From Bacillota bacterium (GTDB taxonomy: Bacteria > Bacillota > Clostridia > Lachnospirales > Lachnospiraceae): a stretch of DNA of 64,000 bases. Made by a program: the position numbers and the translations under genes. This document shows, one piece after another, positions 26,724-34,262 of this stretch. Numbering within the stretch: position 1 is the stretch's first letter; each line of letters starts with the position of its first letter. Under the pieces are notes generated by a model that ran no database searches, was not told where the DNA came from, and worked only from the letters and a program-made list of their open reading frames with translations. The stretch spans positions 1-64,000 of the forward strand of contig JAEZNB010000023.1 in NCBI GenBank assembly GCA_023441965.1. The letters are read 5' to 3'.

Positions 26724-27809
26724 TTATAAAATACTGTCGATGGACAACCTATGTTCCTTGGACAGATCAATAAAATCTGTACCGATTCGAACCACCGGTT
26801 TTGATAGGGTCAGCTTATTAATCATGACCACCTCACCCTCCCGTCCGTCACTTAAGCGTACGGTGTTATGCAGGTAGGATTGGACAATCCGTTCCATGAA
26901 AACCAATAGATAACCCGGATCATATTTGAGAAAGCCATCCCGTTCAAAGTTCTCCACCACATCAAAGGGACAGATGGCTTTCCGGTATCGCCGGTTCGAG
27001 GTCATAGCGTCATAAACGTCAGCGATTGCAACGATCTTGGAGAATTCTTCAATCTGCTCGGATTTGAAGCCATTTGGATATCCGGTGCCGTCACACCTCT
27101 CATGATGCATGAGGGCCACATATTTGATGCGGATGTCTAACGGATAATCCTTCAGGGCCTGATATCCCTTGATCGTATGCATCTTAATCGCACTAAACTC
27201 ATCGGCAGAAAGCTTATCCGCTTTCGTCAGAATATCCCTGGGAACCAGCATCTTTCCGATATCATGAAGAAGTCCGCTCAGAGTAAGAATGCGGATTTCC
27301 TCTCTTGGAAGCTTCAGCCATGCTCCAAAGATACTGCAAATCAGGGATACATTCAGGGAGTGGACATAGGTCATATCATCATAGTCACGGATACCATGAA
27401 GCATCTCGAAAATGTGTGCTCCATTTCGTCCTTCATGCAGGATTTTATCCGTATCGGCAAGGAGGGAATCCAGATCCACCTCAACATCACTGGTGCGATT
27501 CAGGATGCTTCGGAAGCTCTGTTCGACATTCGTAACAGATTCTACGTAGGCCCGGTTGAATCTCTTGAATTCCGGAGTGCTTCGTATCATGTCTATGTAG
27601 GACTCTTCCTTATGGACTTCCTCTCTGTCCTCTTTTTTATATACAAAAAGTCCATATATATTGTAAAACCTAAGTCGGGTAATCATGCGTTCATCCAGCC
27701 TTGTTCCCTTTGTGAGAACCAGCTGGTCGCTTGATGTATATATATCCGAAGCAATTATCATTCCGGGCTCTGCCTGATCCGTTCTAATTCTGATCGCTTC
27801 CGCTTCCAT
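26724..27809 (-). CDS. HD-GYP domain cyclic-di-GMP phosphodiesterase
   Basis: A 361-aa cytoplasmic protein. The N-terminal region (about 1-120) contains a small strand-rich element (GMIIASDIYTSSDQLVLTKG) common in front of HD-GYP domains. The HD-GYP domain has LLHDIGKMLVP (about 178) and the second signature HHERCDGTGYPNG (about 233), with IADVYDAMTSNRRYR after it. These residues bind the metal centre that hydrolyses c-di-GMP. A paralogue of the same length and layout is at 55109-56191; both end in a PVVR(I/V)G.(D/Q)FIDLS strand. Signal input unknown. Confidence 0.9.
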   Translation of the reverse strand: MEAEAIRIRTDQAEPGMIIASDIYTSSDQLVLTKGTRLDERMITRLRFYNIYGLFVYKKEDREEVHKEESYIDMIRSTPEFKRFNRAYVESVTNVEQSFRSILNRTSDVEVDLDSLLADTDKILHEGRNGAHIFEMLHGIRDYDDMTYVHSLNVSLICSIFGAWLKLPREEIRILTLSGLLHDIGKMLVPRDILTKADKLSADEFSAIKMHTIKGYQALKDYPLDIRIKYVALMHHERCDGTGYPNGFKSEQIEEFSKIVAIADVYDAMTSNRRYRKAICPFDVVENFERDGFLKYDPGYLLVFMERIVQSYLHNTVRLSDGREGEVVMINKLTLSKPVVRIGTDFIDLSKEHRLSIDSIL

Positions 27810-27864
27810 CTCCTTCTCCCCCTATCCTTATGAGGCTTCTCCTCCATAAGTATACATTTTTCGA

Positions 27865-28454
27865 TTAGTAATTACAAGTATCAGTTTCGTCGAAGGACAG
27901 AAGAACAGCCCTGCAGGGAGCACCATCGCTACCCCCAAGCTTAAGCGGTGCAGCAGAAAGAAAATACGCTCCTTCCGGAACCTCTGACAGTACCAGCCCT
28001 TCCAGCAATACCACTTCTTCCCGCAGAAGCTCCAGATGAACAGCCATCGGTGCATCCTCCGGTCCGACACTCTGGCCTTCCACACCGATCAACAGAAGCT
28101 GATGCCGATTAAAAAGCTGGGCCAGCTCCATGGTGATTACCGTATCCCCCTTGAACAGGATTCTCTTACAGGCCGAGAGGAAAGTCTCCAGTTCATCCAT
28201 AGACAGATGGGACGGGTCCACTACCCGACAGGGTCCGATGCAACGATGCAGGTCCAGCTGCTCGATTGTCTTGCCCTCATCAATAAAATGATAAGGTGCA
28301 TCCAGATGCGTAGCATTATGGGCACTAAGGGTCAGCCTGGTCAAATTACAGGGAGCACCTTCCGATATCTTGAACATCTTTCATATGAAGGCGCAGGATC
28401 ACCGGGATATACTCTCCCCCCAAAAAGCTCCTGAGTAATATCATAAATCTTCAT
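27865..28454 (-). pseudogene. Cyclase family (kynurenine formamidase-like) protein with single-base frameshift
   Basis: The downstream open frame (170 codons from 28377) encodes most of a cyclase-family metal hydrolase, with SAHNATHLDAPYHFIDEGKT (the HxGTHxDxPxH-type metal site) and LLIGVEGQSVGPED. Upstream, a second frame from ATG 28454 encodes MKIYDITQELFGGRVYPGDP, the conserved N-terminus, and runs into the first frame at the A-run 28379-28381. Adding one A would join them as ...SYEKMFKISEG..., giving about 196 aa, the normal length. This is either a true frameshift mutation or a sequencing error. Confidence 0.8.
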
Positions 28455-28518
28455 TTCCATCTCCATTTCTGCCAAAAAGACAACAACAAATCAATCTCCT
28501 AACTTTGATATAAGGACT

Positions 28519-29166
28519 CTATCGTTCCAGTACTAATCTGTACAGCTCTTCCACAGTTTCTGCCAGCAGGTCCGTACCGGCTTCCATATGCTCCTCTCTG
28601 CTTCCGAAGCCATAAAGGACACCAATGGCTGTGATACCGACCTCCTTTGCCCCCTCAGTATCATATTTTCGGTCTCCCACCATTACAACCCTTTGAAGAT
28701 CACTGATTCCGTTCTTCTCCAGAGCATAACGGATCACCTCTCCCTTCCGGGATCGCTGCTCGTCAAAGGTAGCTCCGCATATATCGGTAAAGTAACCCTC
28801 CAAGCCAAAATACTCCAGGATCCTTCTTGCCAAAGGCTCCGGCTTTGAGGTTGCTACAATAATGCTTTTTCCTGCTGTCTTCCAGCCGGATAGGAGCCGG
28901 TCCATTCCTTCATAAAGCTCATTATCAAAAATACCGTGGATCATATAGTATTCACGGTACTTCTCCACTGCTCTGTCCGCTTCCTCCTCACTGAAGCCGT
29001 AATACTCCAGGAAGCCCTCCTTCAGCGGTGGTCCGATATGCTTCGTCAGGGTATCCAGATCCTCAACCTCTATACCCAAAGCCTTCAGGGCATATTGAAC
29101 AGACTTGGTAATACCCTGCTTCGGATTCGTAATTGTACCATCCAGGTCCATTAAAATGTAATCCAT
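28519..29166 (-). CDS. HAD-family phosphatase (phosphoglycolate phosphatase-like)
   Basis: A 215-aa haloacid dehalogenase hydrolase. Motif I is MDLDGTITNP (nucleophile Asp6 in the MDYILMDLDG start), motif II VATSKPEP, motif III Lys in SRKGEVI, and motif IV VGDRKYDTEGA. A helical cap (about 15-85) makes it a subclass I, Gph/PpaX-like enzyme, probably acting on small phosphates such as phosphoglycolate or nucleotides. ATG is preceded by AGAAAGGA. Exact substrate cannot be read from sequence. Confidence 0.88.
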   Translation of the reverse strand: MDYILMDLDGTITNPKQGITKSVQYALKALGIEVEDLDTLTKHIGPPLKEGFLEYYGFSEEEADRAVEKYREYYMIHGIFDNELYEGMDRLLSGWKTAGKSIIVATSKPEPLARRILEYFGLEGYFTDICGATFDEQRSRKGEVIRYALEKNGISDLQRVVMVGDRKYDTEGAKEVGITAIGVLYGFGSREEHMEAGTDLLAETVEELYRLVLER

Positions 29167-29225
29167 TGTCTTTCCTTTCTATCAAAAGCTTCTACCGGCC
29201 TTCAGCCGGATAGAATAAGCTTGTC

Positions 29226-29378
29226 CCGGCATACATAACAGCTTAGGTCCAGCCCATTTTTCATAACGGCTTAGGGCAACTCCGGCTTCCATGAGCAGCC
29301 TAGGGCTGCCGGTCCGGCTTTCACAGCAGCCCAGGGCCGGTCCGGCTTACATAACAGCCTAGGGCTGGTCCGGCTTCC
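29226..29378. repeat. Imperfect ~28-bp tandem repeats
   Basis: Consecutive units of the form CCGGCTTACATAACAGCCTA + GGGCTGGT, with variants (CTTTCACAGCAGCCCAGGGCCGGT; CTTCCATGAGCAGCCTAGGGCTGCCGGT), five or so copies that degrade toward the HAD gene. The last full copy overlaps the end of the DUF951 gene, whose TAG stop lies in the CCTAGG of the repeat. Confidence 0.7.
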
Positions 29379-29547
29379 TTACCTGCTTAATGCTTTTCTC
29401 CACTTGTTTTCTGGGAATCATAATCTGATGCCCACAGCCAAGACATTTCAGGCGGAAGTCCATTCCCACCCTTAATATCTCCCATTCACTGCTTCCGCAG
29501 GGATGCGGCTTCTTCAGTTTTACAATCTCACCAATGTTCAGTTCCAT
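29359..29547 (-). CDS. DUF951 family protein
   Basis: A 62-aa protein of the DUF951 family: GEIVKLKKPHPCGSSEWEI then RVGMDFRLKCLGCGHQIMIPR, with three Cys able to bind metal. Homologues are widespread in Firmicutes, often near the chromosome-partitioning and ychF genes; the role is unknown. The frame is open to 29679, but ATG 29547 starts the conserved domain and has GGAGG 10 nt upstream. The stop codon falls inside a tandem repeat, suggesting the repeat array has eroded or replaced the original C-terminus or 3' flank. Confidence 0.85.
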   Translation of the reverse strand: MELNIGEIVKLKKPHPCGSSEWEILRVGMDFRLKCLGCGHQIMIPRKQVEKSIKQVRKPDQP

Positions 29548-29715
29548 ACAAAAAGAACCTCCAGTCCCAAGTTCTTCCACCATTTTATCCCAACTTATTT
29601 GCTCTAAATTTCCGTATGCCATCAGGCATAGTATACCATAGTTACGATTTTTTTGAAATATAATATTTTGTGATTGCATTTGTATGCGATATGTTGTAGT
29701 ATATGGCTATACACT

Positions 29716-29736
29716 ATGTAGTATTAAATACTACAT
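29716..29736. promoter_or_regulatory. Operator-like palindrome upstream of hemolysin III gene
   Basis: Ten-bp perfect arms ATGTAGTATT and AATACTACAT around a single central A. A further TGTAGTAT copy lies about 20 bp upstream, and GCGATAT/ATATCGC arms flank the whole block. It sits in the divergent region between the DUF951 and hemolysin III genes. Confidence 0.5.
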
Positions 29737-29822
29737 CACATGATATCTATATCGCACGATGTATACTAAACAATGACACGGGCAAGGCTATGGATAGAAT
29801 ATGAATAAAGGAGCTGATTACA

Positions 29823-30488
29823 ATGACACTTAAAAACGTAAAAGCAAAAGACCCCGGCAGTGCCGTAACCCATCTGATAGGATGTCTCATGGCTGTATTT
29901 GCCTCAACCCCGCTTCTGCTGAAGGCGGCAGCCAATCCGGGATATATCCACACGCTTTCTCTGGGAATCTTTATCCTCAGTATGATTTTATTGTATGTAG
30001 CAAGTACTGTCTACCATACCTTTAACATATCCGCAAAGATAAACCGAAGGCTCAAAAAATTCGATCACATGATGATTTACGTACTGATTGCAGGAACCTA
30101 CACCCCAATCTGCATCATCGCCTTAGGGAATACCACCGGCTTCCTGCTTCTGGCCCTGATCTGGAGCCTGGCTATCATAGGGATCCTCGTAACCGGCTTC
30201 TGGGTGAACTGCCCCAAATGGTTTTCCTCGGTTGTTTATATAGCGATGGGCTGGACCTGCGTACTGGCCTTTACACAGATCATCAACTCCCTGCCCCCCG
30301 CTGCCTTTTATTGGCTTATGGCAGGAGGCATCATTTATACCATCGGCGGAGTCATTTATGCTCTGAAGCTTCCCCTCTTCAACAGCCGGCATAAATACTT
30401 CGGCTCCCATGAGATCTTCCATCTCTTTGTCATGGGAGGCAGCCTCTGCCACTTCATCTTAATGTATAAATACATTGCCGTCATGTAG
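29823..30488 (+). CDS. Hemolysin III family (PAQR) membrane protein
   Basis: A 221-aa protein with seven membrane helices. PAQR/HlyIII signature residues are present: SxxYHTF (VASTVYHTF, about 60-68), KKFDHMMIYVLIAGTYTP (about 80-97) and the C-terminal HEIFHLFVMGGSLCHF (about 199-214); the His and Asp residues form the metal site of this family. Bacterial members (TrhA/YqfA) act in membrane-lipid energy homeostasis; haemolysis is not established. AAGGAGC precedes ATG. Confidence 0.92.
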   Translation: MTLKNVKAKDPGSAVTHLIGCLMAVFASTPLLLKAAANPGYIHTLSLGIFILSMILLYVASTVYHTFNISAKINRRLKKFDHMMIYVLIAGTYTPICIIALGNTTGFLLLALIWSLAIIGILVTGFWVNCPKWFSSVVYIAMGWTCVLAFTQIINSLPPAAFYWLMAGGIIYTIGGVIYALKLPLFNSRHKYFGSHEIFHLFVMGGSLCHFILMYKYIAVM

Positions 30489-30693
30489 CATAAATGCACC
30501 TAACACATCCTCTATACGGGGCCATGTAAGTGCATACTATTAAGCCCTGATAAGCCCTCATAAAGCAGGCCTATTTAGCCCTCTAAAGCAGGTTTATAAA
30601 AGTATGCCTGACAAGTGTTTATAATATCCGGTCGCCCTCATAAAGCAGGTCCGATTAGCGTTTATTAAGTAGGTCTGATAAATCTTCATAAGA

Positions 30694-30805
30694 CAGGGGC
30701 ATGGTTGGGGTGGTATTAAGCTTGACTATAAGGGTATGCAGTAACACGTACTTAGTGTTACGCATACCCTTATCCGGAAAGCGAAATACCGCCCCAACCA
30801 TGTCC
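30694..30805. repeat. ~110-bp palindromic element
   Basis: Outer arms of about 22 bp (GGGGCATGGTTGGGGTGGTATT versus its inverted copy at 30784-30805, two differences and one shifted base). Inside lies a long hairpin, ATAAGGGTATGC(A)GTAACAC pairing with GTGTTACGCATACCCTTAT (30728-30773), a 19-bp stem with one bulged A. No ORF is present. Confidence 0.75.
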
Positions 30806-30958
30806 CGTTTCTAGAACAACCCACCCCAACCATGTCCCGTTTCTAGAACAACCCACCTCAACCATGTCCAGTTTCTAGAACAACCCGCCCCAACCATGAC
30901 CCGTTTCTAGAACAACCCGCCCCAACCATGCCCCGTTCCCAGAACAACCCACCCCAAC
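30792..30958. repeat. Exact-period 32-bp tandem repeats, five copies plus a partial
   Basis: Units start at 30792, 30824, 30856, 30888 and 30920, each 32 bp, reading CCCCAACCATGTCCCGTTTC then TAGAACAACCCA, with one to four substitutions per copy; a partial CCCCAAC follows at 30952. There are no unique spacers, so this is not CRISPR. The first part of the unit is the right arm of the adjacent palindrome. Confidence 0.92.
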
Positions 30959-31246
30959 GCAAAATTGGGCCCCGCACAAAACCGCCCCTCTATCTTCATA
31001 AAGGGGCGGTCTGTCATATCTATGTTAAGCAGCCGAATTATTCTGGTAAGGTATCATGGCAGTAATCTGTTCCTACTCAGTATGAGGTAAGAGGGATTCG
31101 GTTGCGAATGATCAAAGATATGTATCCCGTCCCGTTACTGCCAGCTGCCAAAAATATCGTTCCATATATTATACTCTTCTGGGTTTCTAATGTGACAGCA
31201 GATATGCTCCCCTTGCAGGAATCAGATCTGCTGTCTTAAGAAATCC

Positions 31247-32596
31247 TTATAGTCTCTTCAATAATTCTTCTCTCTGGGCTTCGAATCCCGGCTTCCCGAG
31301 CAGAGCAAACATGTTCTTCTTATAGCTTTCCACCCCGGGCTGATCGAAGGGATTTACCCCCAGCATATATCCGCTGACACCACAGGCAAACTCGAAGAAA
31401 TAAAAGAGCTCACCCAGATAAAATTCATTTCTCTCCGGCAGGGTAACCATCAAATTCGGAACATTGCCATCCGTATGAGCGAGCAGCGTTCCCTTCATGG
31501 CATTCTTATTGATGAAGTCTACACTCTTACCGGCCAGATAATTCAGCCCATCTAGGTCTACCTCTTCCTCCTCCAGAATGATTTCCGAGGAAGACCGGTC
31601 CACATTCACCACGGTCTCAAAGAGGGTTCTCTGACCATCTTGGATGAATTGACCCATAGAATGCAGATCTGTTGTAAAATCAACCGATGCCGGATAGATA
31701 CCCTTCTGGTCCTTGCCCTCACTCTCACCGAAGAGCTGCTTCCACCACTCCGATACAAAATGCAGGTAGGGCTCATAATTCACCATAATCTCGATGCTCT
31801 TGCCCTTCTTCAGAAGGATGTTGCGAACAGCCGCATATTGTAAGGAATCATTTTGCTCATAAGGGTTCTCCAGACAATACTTACGCATGCTGGCCGCTCC
31901 CTCCATCAGCTTCGTGATATCTGCTCCGCTTACGGCGATTGGCAACAAGCCTACCGCTGTCAGGACGGAATAGCGTCCACCTACGTCATCAGGTACGACA
32001 AAGCTTTCATAGCCCTCTTCTGTTGCCAGCTTCTTAAGGGCTCCCTTAGCCTGATCCGTCGTAGCATAAATTCTTTTCGCAGCTTCCTTCCTGCCGTACT
32101 TCTCATTCAGCAGCTTCTTGAATACACGGAAGGCAATGGCCGGCTCGGTCGTCGTTCCGGATTTGCTGATGACATTAATGGAAAAGTCCCTGTCTCCGAT
32201 TACTTCAATCAGGTGATTCATATAAATGCTGCTGATATTATTGCCAACAAAATAAATCTCAGGCGTCTTACGGAGGTCCTTGGAAACGGAATTATAAAAG
32301 CTGTGCCTTAAAAACTCAATCGCAGCCCTTGCTCCCAGGTAGGAGCCACCGATACCGATCACCAGCAACACCTCAGAGTCGCTCTTGATCCTCTCGGCCG
32401 CTTTTAGGATTCTGTCAAATTCCTCTTTATCATAGTCTATCGGGAGATCGATCCAACCCAAATAATCACTGCCGGCACCGCTTTTATTCACCAGCATGTC
32501 CTTCGCTGCAAGTGCTGCATTCTTACTCATCTCTATCTCTGAAGGCTGGATGAACTTTCCCGCTGCAGAATAATCAAAGCTAACCTTATTTGCCAT
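31247..32596 (-). CDS. pgi: Glucose-6-phosphate isomerase
   Basis: Interconverts glucose-6-phosphate and fructose-6-phosphate in glycolysis and gluconeogenesis. 449 aa, the short bacterial form. Visible: [18 protein letters not shown] (about 80-97), [13 protein letters not shown] (about 140-152, phosphate loop), the catalytic segment [20 protein letters not shown] (about 204-223) and C-terminal [17 protein letters not shown] lies 11 nt after AAAGGAG. It appears to be a single-gene unit, with a perfect 10-bp hairpin right after the stop. Confidence 0.97.
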   Translation of the reverse strand: MANKVSFDYSAAGKFIQPSEIEMSKNAALAAKDMLVNKSGAGSDYLGWIDLPIDYDKEEFDRILKAAERIKSDSEVLLVIGIGGSYLGARAAIEFLRHSFYNSVSKDLRKTPEIYFVGNNISSIYMNHLIEVIGDRDFSINVISKSGTTTEPAIAFRVFKKLLNEKYGRKEAAKRIYATTDQAKGALKKLATEEGYESFVVPDDVGGRYSVLTAVGLLPIAVSGADITKLMEGAASMRKYCLENPYEQNDSLQYAAVRNILLKKGKSIEIMVNYEPYLHFVSEWWKQLFGESEGKDQKGIYPASVDFTTDLHSMGQFIQDGQRTLFETVVNVDRSSSEIILEEEEVDLDGLNYLAGKSVDFINKNAMKGTLLAHTDGNVPNLMVTLPERNEFYLGELFYFFEFACGVSGYMLGVNPFDQPGVESYKKNMFALLGKPGFEAQREELLKRL

Positions 32597-32739
32597 AATA
32601 TTTATACTCCTTTATCCTGTTTTTCTTTATATTCTAGCAAAGACCACTTCTTTATTCAATCATGATTGTGCCTAAAATCAGTAATCTCCTACAGAAAATA
32701 CCATGGAAATTGACTAACGGGAAGGATTTGGGCTGTGTA

Positions 32740-32790
32740 CGTCGTAAGGCAGCAGGGATTTCCTACGGATCTCCCTGCTGCCTTACGACG
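32740..32790. repeat. Perfect 19-bp inverted repeat
   Basis: CGTCGTAAGGCAGCAGGGA (32740-32758) and its exact reverse complement (32772-32790) around a 13-base loop. There is no U tract on either strand. It lies about 145 bp after the stop of the coiled-coil gene and 140 bp before pgi. Confidence 0.85.
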
Positions 32791-32934
32791 GGATATAGGT
32801 ATATAAATATATAATATGATTTATATGTTATAAAGTAGGAGGCCCATATAGGATGCAAGTAGAGCATTGTATTGGGTACTGCTTGTTTTGGTATGGTTTA
32901 TTGCATTGCTTATTATAATGCTTATATTCTGGTT

Positions 32935-34098
32935 TTATGTAAAAAATTCTTTTAGGATGTCTTCGATCAGTTTTTCTTCTTTGGTGGTGATGGGTTTGGA
33001 CTTGCTTTTTTCGGTGGAGGAGGTGGAAGCTTCCTCTGCCGTAGTCCCTATATGAGTAGGCTCCTTCTCTGCAGCAACTTCTTCTTCCGCAGTGAGGATC
33101 TCCTCTTTCACGGTCTGCGCCTGGCTAGGCTTCTCTGTCTTTTGCCAAGCTGTAGGCTCTTCTTTGCTCTTCGGAAGGTCATCCGAGGCCATCTCCGGTT
33201 CAGGCTGCTTCTTCCTGTTCAGCTGCTTCTCATCTGCCCTCTTCTTTAGCTCGGCTCTTCGGCGCTCTAAGGCCTCTCTTTCCTCCTCCAGCTTTAAGAG
33301 CTCCTCTTCCCTTCTCTTGGCCGCCAGCCTCTTTCTCTCCTCCAGCTTCCTTCTTTCCTCTTCCTTTCTGGCTTCCTCTAATCTTTTCTGCTCTTCCTCT
33401 CTTTTCTGCTGTAAGGCTCTCTTCTCCTCTTCCTTTCGAGCTCTTGCCTCTCTCCTTCTGTTGATTTCCGTCTTTGTGTCATCCTTGCTTAGTACTGCCG
33501 CGGCACTGACCTGTTTGCCTGCCTCAGTATTCATAAAATACTCTTTACGGTATTGTTCCAGCAGTTCCGGATGAAAGACCTCCTGCTCCAGCCTTACCTT
33601 ACAGAAGTTTTCCAGATAATCCATCAGGTTCAGATGGATTACCCTTTTCTTGGCTGACAGATTAATGAATTTATCCACAAGGATTAATACGGAGCCTGTC
33701 AGAATACCCACAGCGCCAGCATAGATAAGCTCATCTTGTCCACAGTCATAAAAAACACCGAAAACCGTGCTCACGGGCACGATCAGAAAGTTCAGCAGTA
33801 GAACTTGTCCACTTAGATTTTCCCATGTGGATAATAAAAGTCCACAAAAGCGATACTTTAATATATTCTTATCCACAAAGGTATCCACATTATTCACACC
33901 TATTTTAAGCTTATAGCAGGTCTCAAATTTCATCTTCATGTGCTTTAAGGTCTTGTTTTTCGTTGCTCCCAGCTTGTCCGAGCCCAGGATCAGACGGATA
34001 TGTATCAGCTCCAGAATAAAGCGGACCAGGAGACCCAGACCGCAGAGACCGGCATAAATATAGACTAAAATATCCTGACTGTATAAATCTTGAACCAT
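32935..34098 (-). CDS. Membrane protein with long charged coiled-coil tail
   Basis: A 387-aa protein: N-terminal membrane helix (about 10-33), a pair of membrane helices (about 103-125 and 130-150), then a cytoplasmic region dominated by an uninterrupted Arg/Lys/Glu helix (about 205-300, repeated RKEEEKRALQQKREEEQKRL-type sequence), a low-complexity Glu/Lys/Thr stretch, and a conserved-looking end KLIEDILKEFFT. The frame opens at 34188, but ATG 34098 has AGAGGGG upstream. Not a recognised family. The next gene upstream, the PEGA protein, is on the same strand about 165 nt away. Confidence 0.7.
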   Translation of the reverse strand: MVQDLYSQDILVYIYAGLCGLGLLVRFILELIHIRLILGSDKLGATKNKTLKHMKMKFETCYKLKIGVNNVDTFVDKNILKYRFCGLLLSTWENLSGQVLLLNFLIVPVSTVFGVFYDCGQDELIYAGAVGILTGSVLILVDKFINLSAKKRVIHLNLMDYLENFCKVRLEQEVFHPELLEQYRKEYFMNTEAGKQVSAAAVLSKDDTKTEINRRREARARKEEEKRALQQKREEEQKRLEEARKEEERRKLEERKRLAAKRREEELLKLEEEREALERRRAELKKRADEKQLNRKKQPEPEMASDDLPKSKEEPTAWQKTEKPSQAQTVKEEILTAEEEVAAEKEPTHIGTTAEEASTSSTEKSKSKPITTKEEKLIEDILKEFFT

Positions 34099-34262
34099 AA
34101 AAACCCCTCTCTTTTCCATAAATTTACATTTATTATAGCCTACCCCGGCTATTTTGAAAAGAGAGAGGTTGTAAAAATTCATAGACACAAATCTTAGTCT
34201 TGCTCTATATTATGATAAAATCCTTATCAATTATTGTATATATGACATAATACTCCGGCAGA

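Larger units (their letters stand above)
30489..31246. other. Large repeat-rich intergenic region
   Basis: About 760 bp without a credible gene. It holds degenerate repeats around CATAAAGCAGG (30555-30690), a long palindrome (30694-30805), 32-bp tandem repeats (30792-30951), a GC-rich hairpin ACCGCCCCT/AGGGGCGGT (30981-31010) and a perfect 10-bp hairpin GACAGCAGAT/ATCTGCTGTC (31194-31235) just after the pgi stop. Confidence 0.75.

Noticed and set aside
30792..30958. CRISPR array
   Set aside because: The 32-bp units are directly contiguous with no unique spacers and no cas genes nearby.
32867..33055. Plus-strand frame encoding a very hydrophobic segment (YWVLLVLVWFIALLIIMLIF), like a type I toxin
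   Set aside because: TTG start, no properly placed ribosome site (the GGAGG is about 25 nt away) and overlap with the 3' end of the coiled-coil gene; kept only as a curiosity.
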